Positions 1 to 6,200 of a stretch of 8,673 bases of DNA are shown piece after piece. The notes under the pieces are model-generated. The model saw only the letters and a list, made by a program, of their open reading frames with translations. It did no database searches and was not told the DNA's origin. This stretch comes from Alphaproteobacteria bacterium. Lineage in GTDB: Bacteria; Pseudomonadota; Alphaproteobacteria; Reyranellales; Reyranellaceae. The DNA is taken from positions 1 through 8,673 of the forward strand of contig JABCYT010000105.1 in assembly GCA_013290035.1 (NCBI GenBank), given 5' to 3'. Positions within the stretch are counted from its first letter, which is position 1; each line of letters starts with the position of its first letter. A program made the position numbers and the translations under genes.

Positions 1-141
1 GAGCATTTCGGTACGCAACGCTCGAAGGACTGGTTCGACGCGCAAACCTTCATGGGTCTTGCGCGGCTGCGGGGCGCGGAATGCCGTGCGCCGGACGGAT
101 TAGCGGAAGCCTTCCACGGACGGAAGATCTCGTTGCAGTGA
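1..141 (+). CDS. 3' end of a probable PIG-L/LmbE family deacetylase (partial)
   Basis: Frame 1 is open from the window edge to a TGA at 139-141, giving the last 46 residues of a protein whose start lies outside. The tail contains LARLRGAEC followed by GLAEAFHGRKISL. An (A)RxRG stretch followed by a terminal AEAF motif is typical of the C-terminus of PIG-L/LmbE zinc-dependent N-deacetylases, which remove acetyl groups from N-acetylated sugars in glycan and glycolipid synthesis. The catalytic HPDD-type motif would lie upstream and cannot be checked, so the family call rests on the tail only. The next gene starts 15 bases after the stop, which suggests co-transcription with the sugar-nucleotide genes. 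That context supports a sugar-modifying role. The reading frame itself is more certain than the family name. Confidence 0.6.
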   Translation, partial: EHFGTQRSKDWFDAQTFMGLARLRGAECRAPDGLAEAFHGRKISLQ

Positions 142-156
142 ACGGGGGAAACGACC

Positions 157-1233
157 ATGCGTGTAATGGTGACAGGACATTTAGGCTATATCGGAACCGT
201 GATGGTCCCGATGCTGCTGAGGTCTGGCCACGAAGTGGTCGGACTCGACAGCAATCTCTATGAGCGCTGCACCTTTGCCGCGGGCGGCCACATCGCCGAG
301 GTGCCACACATTCGCAAGGATGTTCGCGACGTCGAGCCCGCGGATCTCGAGGGGCTCGATGCCATCATCCATTTGGCCGCCCTGTCGAATGACCCTCTCG
401 GGAACTTTCGACCGGAACTCACCTACGAGATCAATCATCGTGCCAGCGTGCGCCTGGCCACCCTTGCCAAGCAGGTGGGCGTCAGGCGCTTTTTGCTGGC
501 CTCCTCGTGCAGCAACTACGGGCAGGCAGGCGAGTCGATACTCGACGAAACCGGCGCGCTGAACCCGGTCACGGCCTACGGAGAATCCAAGGTTCGGTCG
601 GAGCGCGATATTTCCCCGCTGGCCGGCGGCGGTTTCTGTCCGACCTTCTTGCGTCCGGCAACCGCCTATGGCGTGTCGCCGCGCATCCGGTTCGACATCG
701 TGCTCAACAATCTCGTGGCCTGGGCGGTCACGACGGGGCTTATCTATCTCAAGTCCGACGGCTCACCATGGCGGCCGATCGTTCACATCGAGGACATCTC
801 GCGCGCATTCATTGCCGCCCTCGAAGCCCCTGAGGAACTGGTCTTCAACGAAGCGTTCAATGTCGGCCAGACCGGGCACAACTACCGGATCCGCGACATC
901 GCCAATATCGTTGCCGAAGTGGTGCCGGGCTGCCGGCTCGAGATCGCGCCGGACGCCAGTCCGGATACGCGCTCGTACCGCGTAAACTTCGACAAGATCG
1001 CGCGCGTGCTCCCCGCCTTCAAGCCACAGTTCGATGCACGTCGCGGCGCCGAGCAGCTCTACGCCGCCTATCGGAAGTCGAGCCTCACGCTCGATGAGTT
1101 CGAAGGGCCGCGTTACCAACGCATCAGCCACATCCAGAAGTTGATCGCCGAGGGCGTTCTGGCGGACGACCTCAGACATTGCCGGACCGTCGAGCACCGG
1201 CTTGAACGCGACGTTGCAATTGCGAACGACTAG
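157..1233 (+). CDS. NAD(P)-dependent epimerase/dehydratase, extended SDR family
   Basis: This 358-residue protein is a sugar-nucleotide-modifying enzyme of the extended short-chain dehydrogenase/reductase type, probably cytoplasmic. The N-terminal Rossmann fold opens with TGHLGYIG, whose GxxGxxG glycines are at residues 7, 10 and 13. D31 at the end of the second strand fits NAD use. IIHLAAL (70-76) is the usual strand-4 motif. The catalytic set is visible as SSCSNYG (116-122) and the YxxxK pair Y141/K145 in TAYGESK. Substrate-domain hallmarks follow: LRPATAYG (165-172) and [13 protein letters not shown] (205-217). Family members epimerise, dehydrate or reduce nucleotide-activated hexoses; nothing here fixes the substrate. 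The ATG at 157 follows a purine-rich GGGGGAAA stretch at proper spacing. The RmlC-like gene starts 13 bases after the stop. No rmlA, rmlB or rmlD is present alongside, so a plain rhamnose pathway is not indicated. Confidence 0.9.
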   Translation: MRVMVTGHLGYIGTVMVPMLLRSGHEVVGLDSNLYERCTFAAGGHIAEVPHIRKDVRDVEPADLEGLDAIIHLAALSNDPLGNFRPELTYEINHRASVRLATLAKQVGVRRFLLASSCSNYGQAGESILDETGALNPVTAYGESKVRSERDISPLAGGGFCPTFLRPATAYGVSPRIRFDIVLNNLVAWAVTTGLIYLKSDGSPWRPIVHIEDISRAFIAALEAPEELVFNEAFNVGQTGHNYRIRDIANIVAEVVPGCRLEIAPDASPDTRSYRVNFDKIARVLPAFKPQFDARRGAEQLYAAYRKSSLTLDEFEGPRYQRISHIQKLIAEGVLADDLRHCRTVEHRLERDVAIAND

Positions 1234-1246
1234 ACAGGAAGCCGAA

Positions 1247-1825
1247 ATGATATTTACCGAGACCAAGCTCAAAGGCGCCTTCATCATCGACCTCGAACGC
1301 AGGAACGACGAGCGAGGCTTCTTCGCACGCGCCTTCTGCCAGGACGAGTTCCGTGAGCACAGGCTGAAGCCCACCATCGCCCAGGCCAATATTGCTTCGA
1401 ATCTGAAGAAAGGCACACTTCGGGGGATGCATTTTCAGTATCCGCCGGCAGCCGAGACCAAGCTGGTGCGATGCACGCGAGGCGCCATCCTCGACATCAT
1501 CGTCGACCTTCGGCCCGAGAGCAGGACCTATCTCGAGCATATCGCGGTCGAGCTCAACGAGGACAATATGACGTCCCTCTACGTGCCGGAGCGTTTCGGG
1601 CATGGTTATCAGGCACTGCGCGACGGCACCGACACCAGCTACCAGGTCGGCGAATTCTACGCGCCGGCGGCCGAGGGAGGGCTGAGGCACGACGATCCGC
1701 AACTGGGCCTGCAATGGCCACTGCCGGTATCGGTGATCTCGCCAAAGGATCTGGCTTTCCGTCCTCTTCGAGAAATCGAGGCGGACGTGAAACGCAGGAT
1801 GTCCCTTTCACTTGTGGATGCGTGA
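1247..1825 (+). CDS. dTDP-4-dehydrorhamnose 3,5-epimerase (RmlC) family protein
   Basis: The 192-residue product matches the RmlC cupin family in length and motif order. These enzymes epimerise C3 and/or C5 of dTDP-4-keto-6-deoxyhexoses through a His base and a Tyr acid. Visible signatures are ERGFFARAF (22-30), LRGMHFQYPP (58-67) with the likely catalytic H62, KLVRCTRGAILDIIVDLR (72-89), VPERFGHGYQAL (113-124), SYQVGEFYAP (131-140) with the likely catalytic Y132, and HDDPQLGLQWP (148-158). The ATG at 1247 is chosen because AGGAAG lies about 6 bases upstream; a longer in-frame TTG start at 1202 would overlap the upstream gene and lies before the conserved N-terminus. Pairing with the SDR gene suggests that the two act on the same 4-keto sugar nucleotide. 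Whether it is a 3,5-epimerase, a 3-epimerase or a 5-epimerase cannot be read from the sequence, so no rml symbol is given. Confidence 0.9.
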   Translation: MIFTETKLKGAFIIDLERRNDERGFFARAFCQDEFREHRLKPTIAQANIASNLKKGTLRGMHFQYPPAAETKLVRCTRGAILDIIVDLRPESRTYLEHIAVELNEDNMTSLYVPERFGHGYQALRDGTDTSYQVGEFYAPAAEGGLRHDDPQLGLQWPLPVSVISPKDLAFRPLREIEADVKRRMSLSLVDA

Positions 1826-1889
1826 CGGAACGAAGCCCGCCAACGAATGCCTCAGTTGTCAGATGAAGCCGAGGCGCAGGAGCAACACC

Positions 1890-3296
1890 ATGTGGATCGT
1901 CGATACAGAGCTCAAGGCCCGTGAAGAGCAAAATCGGCCCATCCGGGTCGGCATCGTGGGTGCCGGCTTCATGGGCCAAGGCCTGACCAACCAGATCGTC
2001 CACAGCGTGCCGGGCATGCGCGTGGTCGCGATTTCGAATCGACAGGTCGAAAGGGCGGTGAAGGTATTCAAGTACGCTGGACGTGAAGACGTCGTCGTCG
2101 CGGATTCACAGCGGACCTTCGACGACGCCGCCATTCGCCTGCAACCGGTTGCAACCGAGGATGCGATGTTGCTCGCCCGCTCGGAGCATATCGATGTGCT
2201 CGTCGACGTCACCGGGTCAGTCGAGTTTGGCGCCCATGTCGTGCTTGAGGCGTTCAAGCACGGCAAGGATGTCGTCCTGATGAATGCTGAGCTCGATGGC
2301 ACAATCGGTCCCATTCTGCAGACCTATGCCGACCGGCACGGCGTGATTCTCACGGGCTGCGAAGGCGACGAGCCCGGCGTGCAGATGAACCTCTATCGCT
2401 GGGTCAAGGGACTCGGTCTTACGCCGCGCCTGCTTGGCAACGTCAAGGGCCTTCAGGACCGCTATCGCAATCCGACGACACAGCAAGGCTTCGCCGAGCG
2501 TTGGGGGCAGAATCCCGCCATGGTGACGAGCTTCGCAGACGGCTCGAAGATCAGCTTCGAGCAGTCCGCGGTAGCCAATGCCACGGGATTCAAGGTTCGC
2601 TCGAGGGGCATGTCGCGGGGCCTCGAATATACCGGCGACGTCCTGAAGATCGGTGAACTGTACGACGTCGAGGAGCTGCGCAGGCTCGGCGGCGCGATCG
2701 ACTATGTCGTTGGAACACCGCTGACCAAAGTTTACTGCCTGGCCGAGCATCCGGATCCCAAGCAACAGCACTATCTCAATCTGTACAAAATGGGCCCGGG
2801 ACCGCTCTATTCCTTCTTCATTCCTTATCACCTGGTGCATTTCGAAGTTCCGAACGCGATCGCGCGGGCCGTCCTGTTCCGTGATCCCGTCGTCAAGCCG
2901 CTCGGTGGCCCCGTGGTGGAGGTTTGCGCAGTCGCCAAACGCGATCTCAAAGCCGGCGAGATACTCGACGAGTATGGCATGTACATGACCTACGGTGAGG
3001 CAGTGAACGTGGAAGAGATGAGCGCCGGCCGCTACCTGCCGGAAGGCCTCGTGGAAGGCTGCCAGTTGACGCGCAACATGCCCAAGGATGCCGTTATCAC
3101 CTATGACGACGTCGTCCTGCCAGCCGGTCGCCTGGCAGATCGGCTGCGTGGAGAACAGTACCGGAAATTTCGCGGCGAAACCTGGCTCGACGACCTATTG
3201 GCTACCTCGCAGCCTGCCGATCGGGCCAACCAATATGCAGTTGCCGCAGGCGCGCGCAATCGGAGTGATTGGCCAGCAATTCTTTCGCATAAATGA
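1890..3296 (+). CDS. NAD(P)-dependent oxidoreductase with C-terminal SAF domain (COG4091, homoserine dehydrogenase-like / DRL-like)
   Basis: This 468-residue protein has an N-terminal NAD(P)-binding fold with GIVGAGFMGQGL (21-32), a second strand ending in AISNR (47-51), and DVLVDVTGS (102-110). A homoserine-dehydrogenase-like central domain includes TGCEGDEPG (155-163). From about residue 343 to 412 there is a SAF-like domain, starting VCAVAKRDLKAGEILDEYG and ending ITYDDVVLPAG. This layout is that of COG4091, labelled predicted homoserine dehydrogenase with SAF domain. The wider group contains DRL of Brucella, a reductoisomerase that replaces DXR in the MEP isoprenoid pathway, so an oxidoreductase or reductoisomerase acting on a keto sugar is plausible. 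The substrate is not shown by the sequence. The ATG at 1890 has AGGAG 7 bases upstream and is preferred over the in-frame ATG at 1863 and TTG at 1812. The gene follows the RmlC-like gene by 64 bases. True homoserine dehydrogenase function is unlikely in this context. Confidence 0.85.
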   Translation: MWIVDTELKAREEQNRPIRVGIVGAGFMGQGLTNQIVHSVPGMRVVAISNRQVERAVKVFKYAGREDVVVADSQRTFDDAAIRLQPVATEDAMLLARSEHIDVLVDVTGSVEFGAHVVLEAFKHGKDVVLMNAELDGTIGPILQTYADRHGVILTGCEGDEPGVQMNLYRWVKGLGLTPRLLGNVKGLQDRYRNPTTQQGFAERWGQNPAMVTSFADGSKISFEQSAVANATGFKVRSRGMSRGLEYTGDVLKIGELYDVEELRRLGGAIDYVVGTPLTKVYCLAEHPDPKQQHYLNLYKMGPGPLYSFFIPYHLVHFEVPNAIARAVLFRDPVVKPLGGPVVEVCAVAKRDLKAGEILDEYGMYMTYGEAVNVEEMSAGRYLPEGLVEGCQLTRNMPKDAVITYDDVVLPAGRLADRLRGEQYRKFRGETWLDDLLATSQPADRANQYAVAAGARNRSDWPAILSHK

Positions 3297-3343
3297 TCTG
3301 ATCGCGCTGTCTTGCCGTCTGAGTCCTGGTCTCGTCTCCTAAG

Positions 3344-3353
3344 CGGACGTCCG
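3344..3353. promoter_or_regulatory. 10-bp perfect palindrome upstream of the acyl carrier protein gene
   Basis: CGGACGTCCG is a perfect palindrome centred about 40 bases before the ACP start, in the 94-base gap after the SAF oxidoreductase gene. It could be a short operator half-site or a weak hairpin. There is no T-run after it, so it does not look like an intrinsic terminator. A palindrome this short can arise by chance in GC-rich DNA. Confidence 0.2.
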
Positions 3354-3390
3354 AACGCCCATTTCGAACAAAAAGTCTGGGAGGACTACG

Positions 3391-3624
3391 ATGATCGACA
3401 TTGCTGAAAGGGTCAGAGAGGTCATCGCCTTACACCTCGGTGCCGCTGAAACCGGGATGACGGAAGACGCCAAGCTCGTCGACCTTGGGGCTGACAGTCT
3501 CGACGTCTACGAGGTCGTCATGTCGCTTGAGGAGAAATTCAACATCCACATAACCGATCACGACACGGCATGTTTCGTCACGGTCGGCGACGCAATCGCG
3601 TTCATTAGAAGCAAGGTCGGCTGA
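3391..3624 (+). CDS. Acyl carrier protein (stand-alone)
   Basis: The 77-residue product is a typical type II acyl carrier protein, cytoplasmic, that carries acyl chains on a 4'-phosphopantetheine arm. The attachment motif LGADSLDVYEVVMSLEEKF (32-50) contains the modifiable Ser36, followed by the acidic recognition helix and the helix-III/IV region FVTVGDAIAFI. Length and motif position match AcpP. A strong GGGAGG ribosome site precedes the ATG at 3391. The housekeeping acpP normally sits with fabG/fabF, and neither is here, so this is probably a specialised carrier. Its place behind sugar-nucleotide genes suggests acylation of a sugar, a lipid-linked glycan, or a carrier-bound intermediate; no acyltransferase or acyl-ACP synthetase is visible in the window. 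A 94-base gap separates it from the SAF oxidoreductase gene, so it may have its own promoter. Confidence 0.92.
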   Translation: MIDIAERVREVIALHLGAAETGMTEDAKLVDLGADSLDVYEVVMSLEEKFNIHITDHDTACFVTVGDAIAFIRSKVG

Positions 3625-3661
3625 TAGCAGAGCCTGATCCGATCGGGTTTGGTGCATATCA

Positions 3662-3859
3662 ATGAACATCCTGGGAGAACTCCAGGCTGTGGCAGCCAAG
3701 CTGTCACTCCATGACGAGCGGCCAACTTGCCAATGGTGCGGTCTAGGCAAGCTAATTTTTATCGACGAGCGGGCCGATCCGAATTTTGGAGCCTTGGGCA
3801 TGACCTTCCAGGTGCTGAAATGCGACGCTCCTGAGTGCGGCAAGCCCACGAATGTCTGA
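3662..3859 (+). CDS. Small four-cysteine hypothetical protein, putative zinc ribbon
   Basis: This 65-residue protein is not a family I can name. It has two cysteine pairs, CQWC at 23-26 and CDAPEC at 54-59, about 27 residues apart. That is the arrangement of a small zinc ribbon or similar metal knuckle. The stretch between them (GKLIFIDERADPNFGALG) is mixed polar and hydrophobic, as in a short beta domain. There is no signal peptide or membrane segment, so a cytoplasmic location is likely. The ribosome site before the ATG at 3662 is weak. It lies 37 bases after the ACP gene on the same strand and may be read through from it. The paired cysteines are the main support that it is a real gene rather than a chance frame. 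Confidence 0.6.
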   Translation: MNILGELQAVAAKLSLHDERPTCQWCGLGKLIFIDERADPNFGALGMTFQVLKCDAPECGKPTNV

Positions 3860-3934
3860 AGCCGGCTGCCTCGCAGGCCGACGATTGTGAGTGAGGAGAT
3901 AGCGCTGGTCCGCGCTGCGGCGGCGAGGAACTAG

Positions 3935-4120
3935 ATGCTTCGGAAACGCCTGGACAAACTTAGGTTGAAGTACGCCTTCCTAGCCAGTCTGGTGTTGGCC
4001 GCCGCAACGTGGTTGTTCGCAGGTATTTTAGGCGGTGGACTCTGGTGGCTGTTCGGTTGGTTTATGGCGCTGGGCATATTCGTGCTTGCCCTCGCATCTG
4101 GAGGATACAGGGATAACTAG
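3935..4120 (+). CDS. Small hypothetical membrane protein, two predicted helices
   Basis: The 61-residue product starts with a basic stretch (MLRKRLDKLRLK) followed by two hydrophobic segments, about residues 13-33 and 35-55, separated by a Gly-rich turn (GILGGG). The short polar tail ends in YRDN. This fits a two-helix inner-membrane protein with both ends in the cytoplasm by the positive-inside rule. A GAGGAA ribosome site lies 4 bases before the ATG at 3935, which is good support for translation. It sits 75 bases after the four-cysteine gene on the same strand. I see no motif that assigns a function. It may belong to the upstream operon or be an independent small gene. Confidence 0.55.
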   Translation: MLRKRLDKLRLKYAFLASLVLAAATWLFAGILGGGLWWLFGWFMALGIFVLALASGGYRDN

Positions 4121-4138
4121 ACAGCGCGCAGCCTAGGC

Positions 4139-4154
4139 CGCGACGTCAGTCGCG
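4139..4154 (+). terminator. Weak hairpin after the small membrane protein gene
   Basis: A perfect 6-bp inverted repeat, CGCGAC-GTCA-GTCGCG, lies 18 bases after the stop of the small membrane protein gene. It is in the right place to end transcription of the left-hand cluster, but no T-run follows, so it is not a classical intrinsic terminator. It may only mark an RNA 3' end or be chance. Confidence 0.25.
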
Positions 4155-4224
4155 TCACTGGTTCTGGTGAGCTTGACCGTGCCCGTGGTTTGGAGTGTGT
4201 GGAAGGTCCTGCTGGTCGTTCGCC

Positions 4225-4230
4225 TACAAT
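4225..4230 (+). promoter_or_regulatory. Possible -10 box for glmS
   Basis: TACAAT matches the sigma-70 -10 consensus at five of six positions and lies about 140 bases before the glmS start. No recognisable -35 box sits 16-19 bases upstream, so this is a weak candidate. If used, the mRNA leader would be roughly 130 bases and would include the hairpin at 4321-4335. Confidence 0.25.
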
Positions 4231-4320
4231 AGACGGCCTTGCATTCCGGGCGGCGCACGTCCGAGCTACCCCCTACGCGCCAGCGAGCTTCCGCATTCAA
4301 AGCGGTATTTCTCGTACAGC

Positions 4321-4335
4321 GGCCGCTAAGCGGCC
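4321..4335 (+). promoter_or_regulatory. GC-rich hairpin in the glmS leader
   Basis: GGCCGC-TAA-GCGGCC forms a perfect 6-bp, all-GC stem with a 3-base loop, ending 33 bases before the glmS ATG. No T-run follows. It could stabilise the leader RNA, act as a protein or RNA contact site, or be chance. It is not the glmS ribozyme, whose long conserved pseudoknot core is absent and which is known mainly from Firmicutes. Confidence 0.25.
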
Positions 4336-4368
4336 CGCAACAAGTAGCTCCTTCCTGGACAGCATCCC

Positions 4369-6192
4369 ATGTGCGGCATCATCGGAATCATCGGCAAAGC
4401 GCCCGTCACGCCCCTGCTGGTCGAGGCGCTGAAGCGGCTGGAATATCGCGGCTACGACTCGGCGGGCGTTGCCACGCTGGTCAACGGCCATATCGACCGC
4501 CGCCGTGCCGAAGGCAAGCTGGTCAATCTCGAGGCGCGGCTCGGCGCCGAACCGCTGTCCGGCACGATCGGCATCGGCCACACGCGCTGGGCGACCCACG
4601 GCAAGCCGTCGGAGCGCAACGCCCATCCCATCGCCACCGACCGGGTGGCGATCGTGCACAACGGCATCATCGAGAATTTCCAGGAGCTGAAGGACGAGCT
4701 TGCAGCCGAAGGCCGCCGCTTCGACAGCGACACCGACACCGAAGTGGTGGCGCAGCTCCTCACCTCGCATCTCGAGCGCCAGATGTCGCCCGAGGAAGCG
4801 ATGGGCACGGTGATGGAGCGGCTGCGCGGCGCGTTCGCGCTGGTCGCGCTGTTCAGCGGCCGCCACGACATCCTGATGGGCGCGCGCCGCGGCAGCTCGC
4901 TCGCGGTCGGCTACGGCGATGGCGAGATGTATATCGGCACCGACGCGCTGGCGCTCGCCCCTTTCACCAAGCGCGTGACCTATCTCGAGGACGACGACTG
5001 GGTGGTGCTGAACGCCGAGGGCGCCACGATCTTCCAGGGGCGCGAAGAGGTGAAACGCGAGATCCGCCAGAGCGGCATCTCCGGCGCCATGATGGGCAAG
5101 GGCAATCACCGCCACTTCATGCTGAAGGAGATCTACGAGCAGCCGGCGGTGATCGGCGACACCCTGCAGAGCTATCTCGATCCCGCGACGCGCTCGGTAA
5201 GTGTGCCGGCGCTGCCGTTCGATTGGACCAAAGTCTCGCGGCTCACGATCACTGCCTGCGGCACGGCGTGCTTTGCAGGCATGGTCGCCAAATACTGGTT
5301 CGAGAAGCTGGCGCGCCTGCCGGTCGAGGTTGAGGTTGCGTCCGAGTTCCGTTATCGCGAGCCGCCGCTGCCGGAAGGCGGCGTGTGCATCGCCGTCTCG
5401 CAGTCGGGCGAGACCGTCGATACGCTGGCGGCGCTGCGCTACGCCAAGGCGCAGAAGCAGACGATCCTGTCGGTGGTGAACGTCCCTGAGAGCGCAATTG
5501 CCCGTGAGTCCGACGTCGTGCTGCCGACGCTGGCCGGACCGGAGATCGGCGTCGCCTCGACCAAGGCTTTCACCACGCAGCTCACTGTGCTGCTCGTGGC
5601 GGCGATCGTCGCCGGCCGCGCGCGAGGCACGCTGGCGCAGGAGGAGGAGGCGCGGTTCGCCAATGCGCTCATCGAATTGCCGGCGCGCATCAACGAAGCG
5701 TTGAACATGGAGGAGCAGTACCGGCGCATCGCCGAGGACATCCTCGCCGAGGCGCGCGACGTCCTCTATATGGGCCGCGGCTCGTCCTTTCCGATCGCCC
5801 TGGAAGGCGCGCTGAAGTTGAAGGAGATCTCCTATATCCACGCCGAAGGCTATGCCGGCGGCGAGATGAAGCACGGACCGATTGCGCTGATCGACGAATC
5901 GGTGCCGGTCGTGGTGGTGGCGCCGACCGACGCCATCTTCGACAAGATTGCCTCCAACTTCGAACAGGTGAAAGCGCGCGGCGGCAAGCTGGTGCTGCTG
6001 AGCGATCCTGCGGGCAATGCCCGCCTTGGTAGCCACGCGGTGGCGGCGATCACGCTGCCTGCGGTCGACCCGGTGGTGGCGCCGATCCTCTACACCGTGC
6101 CGGTGCAAATGCTCGCCTACTACACGGCGGTCGCCAAGGGCACCGACGTCGACCAGCCGCGCAACCTCGCCAAGAGTGTGACGGTCGAGTAG
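4369..6192 (+). CDS. glmS: Glutamine--fructose-6-phosphate aminotransferase (isomerizing)
   Basis: GlmS makes glucosamine-6-phosphate from fructose-6-phosphate and glutamine, the first step to UDP-GlcNAc for peptidoglycan and LPS. The protein is 607 aa, full length for the family. The class II glutaminase domain (about 1-220) starts MCGIIGIIG, so removal of Met exposes the catalytic Cys; it also shows EYRGYDSAGVA (25-35), HTRWATHGKPSERNAHP (71-87), VHNGIIENF (96-104) and SDTDTE (120-125). The first SIS domain (about 285-425) has TACGTACFAG (295-304) and SQSGETVDTLAALR (344-357). The second (about 455-600) has GRGSSFPIALEGALKLKE (469-486) and HAEGYAGGEMKHGP (491-504), with the family's essential His at 502. 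The end DVDQPRNLAKSVTVE carries the conserved Lys (602). The start is fixed by the N-terminal Cys; no clear Shine-Dalgarno is seen upstream. The next gene is convergent, its stop only 8 bases away. Confidence 0.98.
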   Translation: MCGIIGIIGKAPVTPLLVEALKRLEYRGYDSAGVATLVNGHIDRRRAEGKLVNLEARLGAEPLSGTIGIGHTRWATHGKPSERNAHPIATDRVAIVHNGIIENFQELKDELAAEGRRFDSDTDTEVVAQLLTSHLERQMSPEEAMGTVMERLRGAFALVALFSGRHDILMGARRGSSLAVGYGDGEMYIGTDALALAPFTKRVTYLEDDDWVVLNAEGATIFQGREEVKREIRQSGISGAMMGKGNHRHFMLKEIYEQPAVIGDTLQSYLDPATRSVSVPALPFDWTKVSRLTITACGTACFAGMVAKYWFEKLARLPVEVEVASEFRYREPPLPEGGVCIAVSQSGETVDTLAALRYAKAQKQTILSVVNVPESAIARESDVVLPTLAGPEIGVASTKAFTTQLTVLLVAAIVAGRARGTLAQEEEARFANALIELPARINEALNMEEQYRRIAEDILAEARDVLYMGRGSSFPIALEGALKLKEISYIHAEGYAGGEMKHGPIALIDESVPVVVVAPTDAIFDKIASNFEQVKARGGKLVLLSDPAGNARLGSHAVAAITLPAVDPVVAPILYTVPVQMLAYYTAVAKGTDVDQPRNLAKSVTVE

Positions 6193-6200
6193 CCCGCCGC

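Larger units (their letters stand above)
4121..4368. other. Intergenic leader region upstream of glmS
   Basis: No convincing gene is seen in these 248 bases. The region holds a 6-bp stem with a 4-base loop (CGCGAC-GTCA-GTCGCG, 4139-4154), a TTGACC box at 4173-4178 without a good -10 at the right distance, a TACAAT box at 4225-4230, and a GC-only hairpin at 4321-4335. The usual partner glmU is absent. The open frames crossing it have no ribosome site and run on into glmS in another frame, so they are treated as chance. Confidence 0.6.

Noticed and set aside
1202..1246. TTG-initiated N-terminal extension of the RmlC-like protein
   Set aside because: It would overlap the upstream gene, precedes the conserved N-terminus, and the ATG at 1247 has a better AGGAAG ribosome site.
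763..1714. Long minus-strand open frames opposite the SDR and RmlC-like genes
   Set aside because: They are antisense to clearly recognisable protein families; GC-rich codon bias keeps the opposite strand open.
157..1825. Assignment of the SDR/RmlC-like pair as rhamnose genes rmlB/rmlC
   Set aside because: The SDR does not show RmlB-specific features, rmlA and rmlD are absent, and the neighbours point to a different sugar; only family-level names are supported.
1812..1889. TTG (1812) or ATG (1863) extension of the SAF oxidoreductase
   Set aside because: The ATG at 1890 has AGGAG at ideal spacing; the extension is Arg/Lys-rich and not family-like, and the TTG start overlaps the previous gene.
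4121..4368. glmS ribozyme riboswitch
   Set aside because: The leader shows only short hairpins; I see no long conserved catalytic core, and the element is not expected in alphaproteobacteria.
4239..5333. 364-codon plus-strand frame overlapping glmS
   Set aside because: An Arg/Ala/Pro-rich out-of-frame reading of glmS with no ribosome site or recognisable domain.
4297..6108. 603-codon minus-strand frame opposite glmS
   Set aside because: Arg/His-rich low-complexity translation, no domain, fully antisense to a canonical glmS.
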